A stretch of DNA of 17,242 nt, from positions 1-17,242 of the forward strand of contig DCKD01000003.1 of the NCBI GenBank assembly GCA_002320245.1, in the 5' to 3' direction. The first letter of the stretch is position 1. Each line of letters starts with the position of its first letter. Of this stretch, positions 1-6,779 are shown piece after piece. The stretch is from Lachnospiraceae bacterium UBA1683. GTDB taxonomy: Bacteria; Bacillota; Clostridia; Lachnospirales; Lachnospiraceae. The notes under the pieces were generated by a model. It was given only the letters and a program-made list of their open reading frames with translations. It searched no databases and was not told the origin of the DNA. The position numbers were made by a program, and so were the translations under genes.

Positions 1-25
1 GTCACTTCATAACGGAGGTATTAAG

Positions 26-520
26 TTGAAAGAATTTACAGATGCAGTCATCAATCACCGGAAATCTGTCGTGATTGTATCTCTGCTATTCATGGTATTG
101 GGCGGGTTGCTCTTTTTCCTTGTACCAATCAATTACAATCTGACAGATTATCTTCCGGAAAGGGCTAATTCCACAATTGCATTGAATAAAATGCAACAGG
201 AATACTTAATTTTTTTACGGTACGGGGAATCTTGCCGAAAAAGGTAGTGACGCCTATGCGATTGAGCTGGAATTCGGGACAAACAATACCATGGTCCTTC
301 TTGTCCCGAAAGGGGACAGTACAAAAGAGACTCTGCTCTGTCGACAGCTTCAGGATATGGATTATGTAACGAGTGTAATCTCCTACCCCTCTGTGGTTTC
401 CAATTCAGGAAACAAACCGTTGATACAACACCGGAACCCGAGCAGAAAAAAGGGGTGGTTGACCGATTTGATTATTCGGACGGAATACCACAAAATAGCA
501 TCCCGGCAATTTATCAATAG
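26..520 (+). pseudogene. Decayed MMPL/RND-type membrane exporter gene (remnant)
   Basis: A TTG start at 26 follows a GGAGG site at 14-18. The first frame encodes about 60 residues that look like the N-terminus of an MMPL/RND-superfamily exporter: a short cytoplasmic head, one hydrophobic helix at residues 15-34, then the phrase NYNLTDYLPE seen at the start of the periplasmic loop in such proteins. That frame stops at 245-247. The continuation lies in another frame, open from 210, encoding GTNNTMVLLVPKGD and VTSVISYP, which also fit the MMPL periplasmic loop. From about 419 the original frame gives 33 more codons and a TAG at 518-520, directly before a terminator hairpin, so this may be the native 3' end. 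Family members are usually about 700 residues or more, so most of the gene, including the other membrane helices, is missing. The MMPL assignment is from remembered motifs; the tail segment I do not recognise. Confidence 0.6.
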
Positions 521-568
521 AAAACATCCGTCTCTGTCACCACACTTTCGGTGAGACGGATGTTTTTG
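521..568. terminator. Strong hairpin terminator, probably bidirectional
   Basis: The left arm AAAACATCCGTCTC (521-534) pairs with GAGACGGATGTTTT (553-566). An inner CACC/GGTG pairing is set off by a three-base bulge, with a small loop. A T-run follows on the plus strand and a matching A-run precedes the left arm, so it can also end minus-strand transcription from the small gene that stops at 573. It begins one base after the TAG at 518-520 of the decayed exporter gene. Confidence 0.85.
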
Positions 569-572
569 TGCT

Positions 573-893
573 TTACAGACGATTCCACACTTCCCGTATA
601 TCCTCCTTCATCGTTTTCATATCCGTCTGTTTTTCAATCTGATTTATTATGTTCTCGCTGCTTACATTTACTATCCTCACATCCTCCTGTTCCATCCACA
701 CATAGCAGACAAAACAGAGAATCGCAACCGCTATCCGTAAATAAAATGTACTTTTTACCGGCTCCTGCTCCCTGTCATACAGATTATGATACAAATGTCC
801 GTAACGCGGGTGGATTGCGGGAAACATATCCTGCTCGTGATATAACTGTTTCGTCTGCCGTAAAAGCTGCCGTCTGCGTTCCTCTTCACTCAT
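573..893 (-). CDS. Small single-pass membrane protein of unknown function (106 aa)
   Basis: A 106-residue protein I do not recognise. The N-terminus is charged and hydrophilic (MSEEERRRQLLRQTKQLY) with a histidine/tyrosine-rich stretch around residues 28-40 (HPRYGHLYHNLYD). One hydrophobic helix follows at residues 49-67, then a polar C-terminus of about 40 residues with some helical, charged character (residues 83-103). There is no cleavable signal peptide because the helix is internal, so an N-in or N-out single-pass topology is likely. The start is supported by a strong GGGAGGGTG ribosome binding site eight or so bases upstream. The gene ends just before the terminator at 521-568, and a palindrome (910-951) sits immediately upstream. 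Base composition looks like its neighbours. The open frame, RBS and terminator make it a real gene; its function cannot be inferred. Confidence 0.7.
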   Translation of the reverse strand: MSEEERRRQLLRQTKQLYHEQDMFPAIHPRYGHLYHNLYDREQEPVKSTFYLRIAVAILCFVCYVWMEQEDVRIVNVSSENIINQIEKQTDMKTMKEDIREVWNRL

Positions 894-909
894 ATTTCAC
901 CCTCCCGAT

Positions 910-951
910 GCAAAGGGGACTGTCCCCGGTCAGAAGGGACTATCCCCTTTG
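910..951. repeat. Palindromic element with nested arms
   Basis: The outer arms GCAAAGGGGA (910-919) and TCCCCTTTGC (942-951) are perfect inverse complements. After a two-by-two mismatch, inner arms GTCCC and GGGAC continue the stem around a short loop. The motif GGGGACTGTCCCC resembles palindromic elements I remember as recurrent between genes in Lachnospiraceae genomes, but only one copy is in this window. It lies just upstream of the ribosome binding site of the 106-aa gene, so it would be in that gene's leader if transcription starts further upstream. Confidence 0.6.
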
Positions 952-965
952 CACTTCATTGTTGA

Positions 966-1012
966 AACAAGACATACAATACAGTTCATTTACTGTATCA
1001 TATGTCTTGTTG
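966..1012 (-). terminator. Candidate terminator of the histidine operon
   Basis: AACAAGACATACAATACAG (966-984) and CTGTATCATATGTCTTGTT (993-1011) form a 19-bp stem with two internal mismatches and an 8-base loop. On the minus strand it lies about 28 bases past the hisIE stop codon. The trailing tract is only TTGTTT-like rather than a clean run of T, so termination may be partial or the hairpin may instead protect the 3' end of the transcript. Confidence 0.5.
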
Positions 1013-1039
1013 TCTTAAGTCAGAACACAATTGTAAATT

Positions 1040-2323
1040 CTATCTGTCAGCCAGTTCGTTTGTGATATCTTCCCATGTGACGCCACGCTCTACCATCAAT
1101 ACCATTGCGTGATACAGGAAATCGGAAATCTCGTATTTGATTTCTTCCGGATTTGGGTTCTTTGCGGCGATGACGATCTCGGTTGCCTCTTCACCTACTT
1201 TTTTCAGAATCTTATCGATTCCCTTGTCGAACAGATAGTTGGTATAGGAGCCTTCTTTTGGATTCTGTTTCCTGTCCACTATTGTGTTGTAGACGGATTC
1301 GAATATCTGAAGCGGATTCTTTGCATCAAAGTCATTTCCGACAATCTGCTGGAAGAAACAGCTACGGTTTCCCGTATGGCAGGCTGCGCCTATCTGCTCT
1401 ACTTTTGCAAGAATGGTATCTTTATCGCAATCGGCAATCATGGATTTGACATACTGATAGTGACCGGAAGTCTCTCCTTTTACCCACTGTTCCTGTCTGC
1501 TGCGGCTGTAATACGTCATGCGGCCGGATTTGATTGTATGGTCAAACGCCTCTTCGTTCATATAGGCGAGCATCAGAACTTCATTTGTCTTATAATCCTG
1601 GACAATTACCGGAATCAGTCCGTCTGCATCCAGTTTCAATTCGGAAAAATCCATCATACTCTCGAATGACGTCATCCGAATACCCTCCTTGACACAGACA
1701 TGCTTGAATTCATCAAAATTCAAATCCTGCTGGCTGATGAATAACCCGGATACGCCTTTTACACCGCTAGATTTTAAAATCTTCAGAATCTCAGCGCATT
1801 CCATTGTATCTGTCACAACCACACATGGAATCTCCGTTATGTTTTCTACGGATGCCAAATCCAGTCTGTGCATGAACACCATCTCCGTGCAGTATTCCTC
1901 AATCAAATGCTGCTGCTTGAATAACTGGTCAAAATCATTCATAGATACGGCAATCCGTTCTTTCCCGAATCGTTTGGACACCTCTTCGAGCAGCTCGATA
2001 GACACCGGCTTTGAGAGGTTCAGCATGGCACGTTTTGCTCCGGCGTACAGGATTTTCTTGACGTCTTCCTGCCGGCGGATATTTCCTCCTGCCACCATCG
2101 GAATACTGATGACACGGTTAATTCTCTTCATCAAATCAATGGACTCATCGTGATCCTCATCGGAATTGGACAAGTCAAATACAAGCAGTTCATCTGCCCC
2201 GTTATCACTATAATGTTTGGCAAGTGCGACCACATCCTCAGCTACTACTATCCGGTCGTCAAACCATTTTACTGCTTTCCCTCCATCTATCAGAATGCAG
2301 GGGGTCAATCTTTTATAACTCAT
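1040..2323 (-). CDS. hisIE: Histidine biosynthesis HisIE with N-terminal HisA/HisF-like barrel region
   Basis: A 427-residue, three-part cytoplasmic protein. Residues 1-215 look like a HisA/HisF-type (beta/alpha)8 barrel (VFDL at 48-51, phosphate-loop-like PMVAGGNIR at 75-83), but the usual catalytic Asp after the first strand is replaced (CILIDGG at 9-15) and the second Asp position reads Asn (SMND at 127-130). Residues 225-330 are HisI, phosphoribosyl-AMP cyclohydrolase, with DCDKD (298-302) for magnesium and Cys299, Cys315, Cys322 (ACHTGNRSC) for zinc. Residues 337-427 are HisE, phosphoribosyl-ATP pyrophosphohydrolase, with KKVGEEATE (374-382) and DFLYH (401-405). HisE and HisI run steps two and three of histidine synthesis. 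It is the last gene of the operon; its AAAGGAG site overlaps the hisB stop. HisI and HisE assignments are firm. The role of the N-terminal region is unknown, perhaps structural or regulatory. Confidence 0.93.
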   Translation of the reverse strand: MSYKRLTPCILIDGGKAVKWFDDRIVVAEDVVALAKHYSDNGADELLVFDLSNSDEDHDESIDLMKRINRVISIPMVAGGNIRRQEDVKKILYAGAKRAMLNLSKPVSIELLEEVSKRFGKERIAVSMNDFDQLFKQQHLIEEYCTEMVFMHRLDLASVENITEIPCVVVTDTMECAEILKILKSSGVKGVSGLFISQQDLNFDEFKHVCVKEGIRMTSFESMMDFSELKLDADGLIPVIVQDYKTNEVLMLAYMNEEAFDHTIKSGRMTYYSRSRQEQWVKGETSGHYQYVKSMIADCDKDTILAKVEQIGAACHTGNRSCFFQQIVGNDFDAKNPLQIFESVYNTIVDRKQNPKEGSYTNYLFDKGIDKILKKVGEEATEIVIAAKNPNPEEIKYEISDFLYHAMVLMVERGVTWEDITNELADR

Positions 2324-2338
2324 TCTATCCTGTCTCCT

Positions 2339-2929
2339 TTATAAGCTGCCTTTTGTAGACCATACTCCGTTCATCCTCGGCTCTGCCATGGTTGCTGCAT
2401 CCAGTGATTTTCCAAAGGCTTTGAACAATGCCTCTGCCATATGATGGCTGTTGCCCCCATCTAATATTTTCAAATGCAGGTTCATCGCCGCGCTGTAGCT
2501 GACCGCATAAAAGAACTCCCGTATCATCTCTGTATCCAGCCCGCCGATATGTTCTGTCGGAAAATCTGCGTCAAAATTCAGATATGGACGTCCGGATAGA
2601 TCAATTGCGCTTAAGGCAAGTGTCTCATCCATCGGAAGGAGAAAATAGCCATAACGCTTTATTCCGGCTTTGTCGCCGAGTGCATTGGCAACAGCCTGTC
2701 CGAGTACAATTCCGGTATCTTCTACAGTATGGTGGCAGTCAACATCCAAATCACCGACAGCCTCCACTTCCAAGTCAAAAAGACCATGTCGTGCAAATCC
2801 ATTCAGCATATGGTCAAAAAACGGAATTCCCGTATCAATATGATTCCTGCCCTGTCCATCCAGATTGATGGTAATTGTAATCTCTGTCTCTTTTGTCTTC
2901 CTCGTACAGCTCCCGATTCTGTCCTGCAT
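2339..2929 (-). CDS. hisB: Imidazoleglycerol-phosphate dehydratase HisB
   Basis: A 196-residue monofunctional enzyme that dehydrates imidazoleglycerol phosphate to imidazoleacetol phosphate in histidine synthesis. It carries the two histidine-rich manganese-binding motifs of the family: DCHHTVED at residues 64-71 and SHHMAEA at 161-167, plus FFDHML at 37-42. Length matches the usual 190-200 residues, with no fused histidinol-phosphatase domain. I chose the ATG at 2929 rather than an in-frame ATG nine codons upstream (2956). An AAGGAGG site lies 8 bases before 2929, and the protein then begins MQDRIG as in relatives; the upstream start would place that site inside the gene and overlap hisD. 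It starts 13 bases after hisD ends and is followed directly by hisIE. Confidence 0.96.
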   Translation of the reverse strand: MQDRIGSCTRKTKETEITITINLDGQGRNHIDTGIPFFDHMLNGFARHGLFDLEVEAVGDLDVDCHHTVEDTGIVLGQAVANALGDKAGIKRYGYFLLPMDETLALSAIDLSGRPYLNFDADFPTEHIGGLDTEMIREFFYAVSYSAAMNLHLKILDGGNSHHMAEALFKAFGKSLDAATMAEPRMNGVWSTKGSL

Positions 2930-2942
2930 GGGGAATTCCTCC

Positions 2943-4238
2943 TTATTTTTCTTCAAATCTCACTTTAATCGAATTTGCATGGGCTGTCAACTGTTCCGCC
3001 TGCGCAAATTTCTCGATATCTTCATGAATCAGCTCCAACGCCTCTCTGGAATAAGAGATGATGCTGGACTTTTTCAGAAAATCATCTACAGATAACGGGG
3101 AAAAGAACTTCGCGGTTCCGTTAGTCGGAAGGATATGGTTCGGTCCTGCAAAATAATCTCCCAGCGGTTCACTGCTGTATTCACCGATAAAAATAGCACC
3201 TGCATTGCGGATTTTCGTCATCACCTCATGCGGATTTGCTGTCATAATCTCAAGATGCTCGGATGCAATTTCATTTGCTGCATCAATGGCATCCTCCAAC
3301 GTGTCTGCAACAAGGATATGTCCGTAATTATCCAGCGACTTCTGAATAATCTCGCCGCGGGACAGTTCTTTGATAAATGCATCCGTCTCATCAGAAACCT
3401 TCTGTGCAAGTTCACTGCTTGTCGTAACAAGGATTGCGGATGCAAGCTCGTCATGCTCTGCCTGAGACAGCAAGTCCGCGGCTACATACCGGGGATTTGC
3501 CGTCTCATCCGCCAGTACAAGGATTTCACTCGGCCCGGCAATTGAATCAATGCTGACATGACCATATACGGCTTTTTTTGCCAGTGCAACGTAAATATTT
3601 CCCGGTCCGACAATCTTGTCTACCTTCGGAATGCTCTCGGTTCCATATGCAAGTGCGGCGATTGCCTGGGCGCCTCCGACTTTATAAACGGCGGTTGCCC
3701 CTGCCTCCTTTGCCGCAACTAGTGTGGTCGGATTGACTTTCCCATCTCTTCCCGGCGGAGTCACCATAATAATCTCTTCCACTCCTGCAACCTTTGCAGG
3801 CATAATGTTCATCAATACGGAAGACGGATATACCGCCTTTCCACCGGGCACATAAACGCCGACTCTTCGGAGTGCAGTTACTTTCTGTCCGAGCATTGTT
3901 CCGTCCGGCTTGCTGTCAAACCAGCTATACTGCATCTGTTTTGCGTGATAGGATTCAATATTATGCAATGCCCTGCGGATGATTCGAAGCAGTTCAGCGT
4001 CCACCTGTGCATAGGCTTCTCTGATTTCCGCTTCTGTCACCTGAATATTGTCAGCGTTGATTACAGCTTTGTCAAATTTTTCCGTATAGGCAAAAATTGC
4101 CTCGTCCCGCTTTTCTTTTACGGTATCTAAGATTTCCTGAACGCTGGACTCATAAGATGCGTAGCTGTTTGGGCTGCGCTTAAGCAGGTCTTCCAAAAGA
4201 TTTTTCTTTGTACTCTCATCTAATGTTTCAATTCGCAT
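2943..4238 (-). CDS. hisD: Histidinol dehydrogenase HisD
   Basis: A 431-residue zinc enzyme that oxidises L-histidinol to L-histidine in two NAD-dependent steps, the last reactions of the pathway. The zinc ligands align with the E. coli enzyme: Gln259 and His262 (SQAEHD), Asp361 (GDYFAGPNH) and His420 (LTAHANS). The catalytic Glu327-His328 pair is present in ASEHLEI. The nucleotide-binding stretch around VGPGNIYVALAKK (210-222) is intact. Length is normal for the family. The start has a GGAGG site (CAGGAGGAAAAAC then ATG) and overlaps the end of hisG by 11 bases, so translation is probably coupled. There is no sign of damage. Confidence 0.97.
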   Translation of the reverse strand: MRIETLDESTKKNLLEDLLKRSPNSYASYESSVQEILDTVKEKRDEAIFAYTEKFDKAVINADNIQVTEAEIREAYAQVDAELLRIIRRALHNIESYHAKQMQYSWFDSKPDGTMLGQKVTALRRVGVYVPGGKAVYPSSVLMNIMPAKVAGVEEIIMVTPPGRDGKVNPTTLVAAKEAGATAVYKVGGAQAIAALAYGTESIPKVDKIVGPGNIYVALAKKAVYGHVSIDSIAGPSEILVLADETANPRYVAADLLSQAEHDELASAILVTTSSELAQKVSDETDAFIKELSRGEIIQKSLDNYGHILVADTLEDAIDAANEIASEHLEIMTANPHEVMTKIRNAGAIFIGEYSSEPLGDYFAGPNHILPTNGTAKFFSPLSVDDFLKKSSIISYSREALELIHEDIEKFAQAEQLTAHANSIKVRFEEK

Positions 4239-4884
4239 GTTTTTCCTCCTGTAACAGATTACGCAAATTGGTAATCAGCTCTTTGATTCTGTCGTTTTCC
4301 ATACGCATACTGACCGGATTCACAATCATCCGGGCAGACAGCGGGCATACTTCTTCCAATACAACCAGACCGTTTTCTTTTAGTGTCGTTCCTGTCTCCA
4401 CGATATCCACGATTACTTCAGAAAGCCCGACAATCGGGGCAAGTTCAATAGAACCGTTCATCTTCACAATCTCTACCGTCTGATGTTTTTTATTGTAAAA
4501 ATAGTCTTTTGCGATATTCGGATACTTTGTAGCAACACGGATTAATTCATGATGCTGCAATAATTCCCGTGCGCTTTCGTATCCACACACGCACATTCTG
4601 CATTTTCCAAAGCCGAGGTCAAGCACTTCATGTACCTCCCGTCCCTCTTCGACAATCGTGTCCTTACCAACGACGCCGATATCGGCTGCCCCATACTCCA
4701 CATAAGTCGGAACGTCCGGTCCTTTTGCGAGGAAGAATTTCAGTTTCAGTTCCTCATTTACAAAAATAAGTTTTCGCGAGTCTTTGTCCTTCATTTCCTC
4801 ACAGGTAATGCCAAGATTCTCCAGCATTTCCAGTGTCCTTTTTGCCAACCGCCCTTTTGTCAGCGCAAACGTCAAATATCTCAT
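4228..4884 (-). CDS. hisG: ATP phosphoribosyltransferase catalytic subunit, short form HisG
   Basis: A 218-residue short-form HisG, which condenses ATP with phosphoribosyl pyrophosphate in the first committed step of histidine synthesis. The phosphoribosyl-pyrophosphate loop is at residues 159-173 (VDIVETGTTLKENGL) and the domain-two hinge region ADIGVVGKD is at 67-75. It lacks the C-terminal regulatory domain of about 80 residues found in long-form HisG, so it needs HisZ, whose gene lies 14 bases upstream. Such pairs form hetero-octamers in characterised relatives, with histidine feedback sensed through HisZ. The ribosome binding site (AGGGGA, 10 bases from ATG) is weaker than that of its neighbours. 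Confidence 0.97.
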   Translation of the reverse strand: MRYLTFALTKGRLAKRTLEMLENLGITCEEMKDKDSRKLIFVNEELKLKFFLAKGPDVPTYVEYGAADIGVVGKDTIVEEGREVHEVLDLGFGKCRMCVCGYESARELLQHHELIRVATKYPNIAKDYFYNKKHQTVEIVKMNGSIELAPIVGLSEVIVDIVETGTTLKENGLVVLEEVCPLSARMIVNPVSMRMENDRIKELITNLRNLLQEEKHAN

Positions 4885-4898
4885 TTCTATAATGTCCC

Positions 4899-6170
4899 CT
4901 ATTCCTGTTGCTGATTTTGTCCTTTCATATTGCTGATTCTCACACGCTTTTCCCTGCCTGTCCGCAGGTTGACCATAGTGATGGTTCTGTCCTCGTTCAG
5001 ATACAGCAGACTGACTGCCTGCATCTGTATGCCATATTCCACATACATCTCTTTTGACTCAATTTCTTCCCGTTTCAAAAGCTCCATACATTTTCCTCTG
5101 GCGCGGAATTCTCTTGCAAGAGAAACTGCCAATTTTAATGTAGTTTCTGTATAAACAATCAGATTGACCTTTTCCGTATCGACTGCAATCTTCTGTCGGC
5201 TCAGCGCACTCATCAGCTCATCAATGATAATGGCAAAACCAATCGAAGGCGTCTGCTTTCCAAATTTCTCTACAAGCTGGTCATAACGTCCCCCTCGCAC
5301 AACCGCATCTCCTGTTCCATAGGTATATGCGCGGAAAATAATCCCTGTATAGTATCCGTAATTTCCACACATACTCATATCGAAAGTAACGTAATCTTCC
5401 ACACCGTACAGTGCAAGGATTTTGTAAATCTTAAGCAGGCGGGCAATTGCTTTTTTTGCGGTGCCGGCTGTGGCAATTTCCGCCGCCCGCCTGAGTACTT
5501 CTATCCCGCCCATCAGCTCAGGCAGGCTCTGAAAGGACTCCCGGATGTGTTCGCTGATATGTTCCTGCGCCAGAATCTCATCCACCCCAAAGAAATTCCG
5601 GTTTGCGATCAGTGTATAGACCTCTTCTTTTCTTTCATCAGACAGGCAGGTTTCTGCCATCAGGCTCTTTAAAAAACCTACATGCCCGATACTGACCTGA
5701 AATTCTGTCAGTCCGATTTTCTTCATACCGTCAACAACCATCGCAATCATCTCTGCATCTGACTCGATGGAGTCTTCACCAATCATTTCCGCCCCAAGCT
5801 GTGTATTTTCCTTCAGACGTCCCTGATAGCTGGAGTGGTTGATAAACGTATTTCCCACGTAGCACAAACGGACCGGGACCTTTTCTGTGTCAAACAGCGT
5901 AGCTGCCGCACGTGCGATAGACGGTGTCACATCCGGACGAAGGGCAAGCGTATTGCCGTCCCGGTCAAAAAATTTATATAATTCTCTGGAATCAATTGTG
6001 CCGATTTCTTTTCGGAAGACATCGAAATATTCAAATGTCGGTGTCTGGATATCCTGATATCCGTACAGATGCAGAAGCTGATGCAGTTTATCCTGCACTG
6101 CCAGTTTCTTCTTGCATTCTGAATTGTAGATATCCCGGACCCCCTCCGGTGTATGTAATTTCTGCTCCAT
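4899..6170 (-). CDS. hisZ: ATP phosphoribosyltransferase regulatory subunit HisZ
   Basis: A 423-residue histidyl-tRNA-synthetase paralogue that activates short-form HisG and carries histidine feedback. Class II features remain (LRPDVTPS at 77-84; the motif-2 loop GRLKENTQLGAE at 117-128), but the synthetase signature RGLDYY is replaced by GNYGYYTGIIF (269-279), so the catalytic arginine of true synthetases is absent. Residues 333-412 still look like a histidyl-tRNA-synthetase anticodon-binding domain (alternating strands, LAREFRARG, NLRTGREKRV). The ATG at 6170 is chosen because GAAGGAG lies nine bases upstream; an in-frame GTG at 6188 would put that site inside the gene. It is the first gene of the his operon, with a perfect promoter 50-80 bases upstream. 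Confidence 0.94.
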   Translation of the reverse strand: MEQKLHTPEGVRDIYNSECKKKLAVQDKLHQLLHLYGYQDIQTPTFEYFDVFRKEIGTIDSRELYKFFDRDGNTLALRPDVTPSIARAAATLFDTEKVPVRLCYVGNTFINHSSYQGRLKENTQLGAEMIGEDSIESDAEMIAMVVDGMKKIGLTEFQVSIGHVGFLKSLMAETCLSDERKEEVYTLIANRNFFGVDEILAQEHISEHIRESFQSLPELMGGIEVLRRAAEIATAGTAKKAIARLLKIYKILALYGVEDYVTFDMSMCGNYGYYTGIIFRAYTYGTGDAVVRGGRYDQLVEKFGKQTPSIGFAIIIDELMSALSRQKIAVDTEKVNLIVYTETTLKLAVSLAREFRARGKCMELLKREEIESKEMYVEYGIQMQAVSLLYLNEDRTITMVNLRTGREKRVRISNMKGQNQQQE

Positions 6171-6195
6171 ATTTCTTTGCTCCTTCACTTTATCG

Positions 6196-6212
6196 TGCTA
6201 AAACACTAAAAT
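6196..6212. promoter_or_regulatory. Candidate operator just downstream of the his promoter
   Basis: The plus strand reads GTGCTAAAACACTAAAA from 6196. GTG-CTAAAA-CAC is a short two-fold symmetric core, with A/T-rich flanks. It falls at about +3 to +19 of the predicted transcript, where a repressor would block initiation. A TrpR-family repressor (HisR/YerC type) is one candidate because such proteins control his genes in some Firmicutes, but I cannot match the motif from memory with certainty. Confidence 0.3.
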
Positions 6213-6220
6213 CTTACGTT

Positions 6221-6249
6221 ATTATACGAATTTTCACACGGAATGTCAA
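6221..6249 (-). promoter_or_regulatory. Consensus sigma-A promoter of the histidine operon
   Basis: On the minus strand, TTGACA (6249-6244) is separated by exactly 17 bases from TATAAT (6226-6221), a perfect match to the housekeeping consensus. Transcription should start near 6214, giving a leader of about 45 bases before the hisZ ATG. That is too short for a T-box or a leader-peptide attenuator. The -35 box contains the recU stop codon (6248-6246), so the promoter is packed against the upstream gene. A perfect consensus promoter suggests repression rather than activation as the mode of control. Confidence 0.85.
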
Positions 6250-6779
6250 TCCCTCGTATCCAAATCCTTCTGAACATAGTTCAGATAAGGTACAAATGCC
6301 CTGTTTTTCTGTTGAATCACATATTCCGGGTTCAGTTCTTCAAAACGGAAACTTTTCCTTCCGCCAGACATTGCCCTGTCCCAAAACTTTTTGATTTCCT
6401 GAAACCTCATATAGTACAGTAAATCTTTTGCACTGTAATAGATAATCAGGAAAGAGATTCCCCCCTGTTTCTCGTATTTTTCCATGAATGCCATCTGATG
6501 CTCATGGACATTCTGCAGGGGAAATGTATCTGCACTGCATTCTTTTGCATCAAAGCAGACAGGAATTCCCTGAACTGCACCGATGTAGTCCACGGTACTG
6601 ATTTTATCAAAGTACGCCAATGTAATGTGACGGTGTTCTTTGTCAATCTGTACCGGCGTGATCGGAGTTGGAATTTTCTGAATCAAAGCCAGTCCCAGTT
6701 CCTCATACTGTTCATTTGTACGGTTAATCAAATCCTCCAGTGTGGAGCCGCGAAGCCCCCTCGAATTCCAAGTTCCCAT
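6246..6779 (-). CDS. recU: Holliday junction resolvase RecU
   Basis: A 177-residue nuclease that cleaves four-way DNA junctions in recombination and repair, found mainly in Firmicutes. Family landmarks are GSTLEDLIN (11-19), PTPITP (37-42), the active-site strand TVDYIG with Asp64, FDAKE with Asp77 and Lys79 (the PD-(D/E)xK core), and the signature FPLQNVHEHQ (86-95). The ATG at 6779 shares its A with the TAA stop of the upstream pseudouridine synthase (TAATG), a classic sign of coupled translation. The open frame extends upstream to 6896, but that part lies wholly inside the neighbouring gene and has no family similarity. In many Firmicutes recU sits next to a class A penicillin-binding protein gene; here it does not. 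Confidence 0.93.
   Translation of the reverse strand: MGTWNSRGLRGSTLEDLINRTNEQYEELGLALIQKIPTPITPVQIDKEHRHITLAYFDKISTVDYIGAVQGIPVCFDAKECSADTFPLQNVHEHQMAFMEKYEKQGGISFLIIYYSAKDLLYYMRFQEIKKFWDRAMSGGRKSFRFEELNPEYVIQQKNRAFVPYLNYVQKDLDTRD

Noticed and set aside
291..554. The 87-codon frame at the left edge as a separate gene
   Set aside because: Its first codons continue an exporter-like sequence that is already open upstream of the ATG, it has no RBS, and its last codons run through the terminator hairpin.
1109..1669. A 186-codon plus-strand open frame antisense to hisIE
   Set aside because: It is opposite conserved HisI/HisE motifs and has no family signature; it is a shadow of the real gene.
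2930..2956. Upstream start of hisB
   Set aside because: It would overlap the end of hisD and place the AAGGAGG site inside the coding region; the ATG at 2929 has correct spacing.
6171..6220. T-box, riboswitch or leader-peptide attenuator upstream of hisZ
   Set aside because: The predicted leader is only about 45 bases, with no run of histidine codons, no T-box motif and no terminator hairpin.
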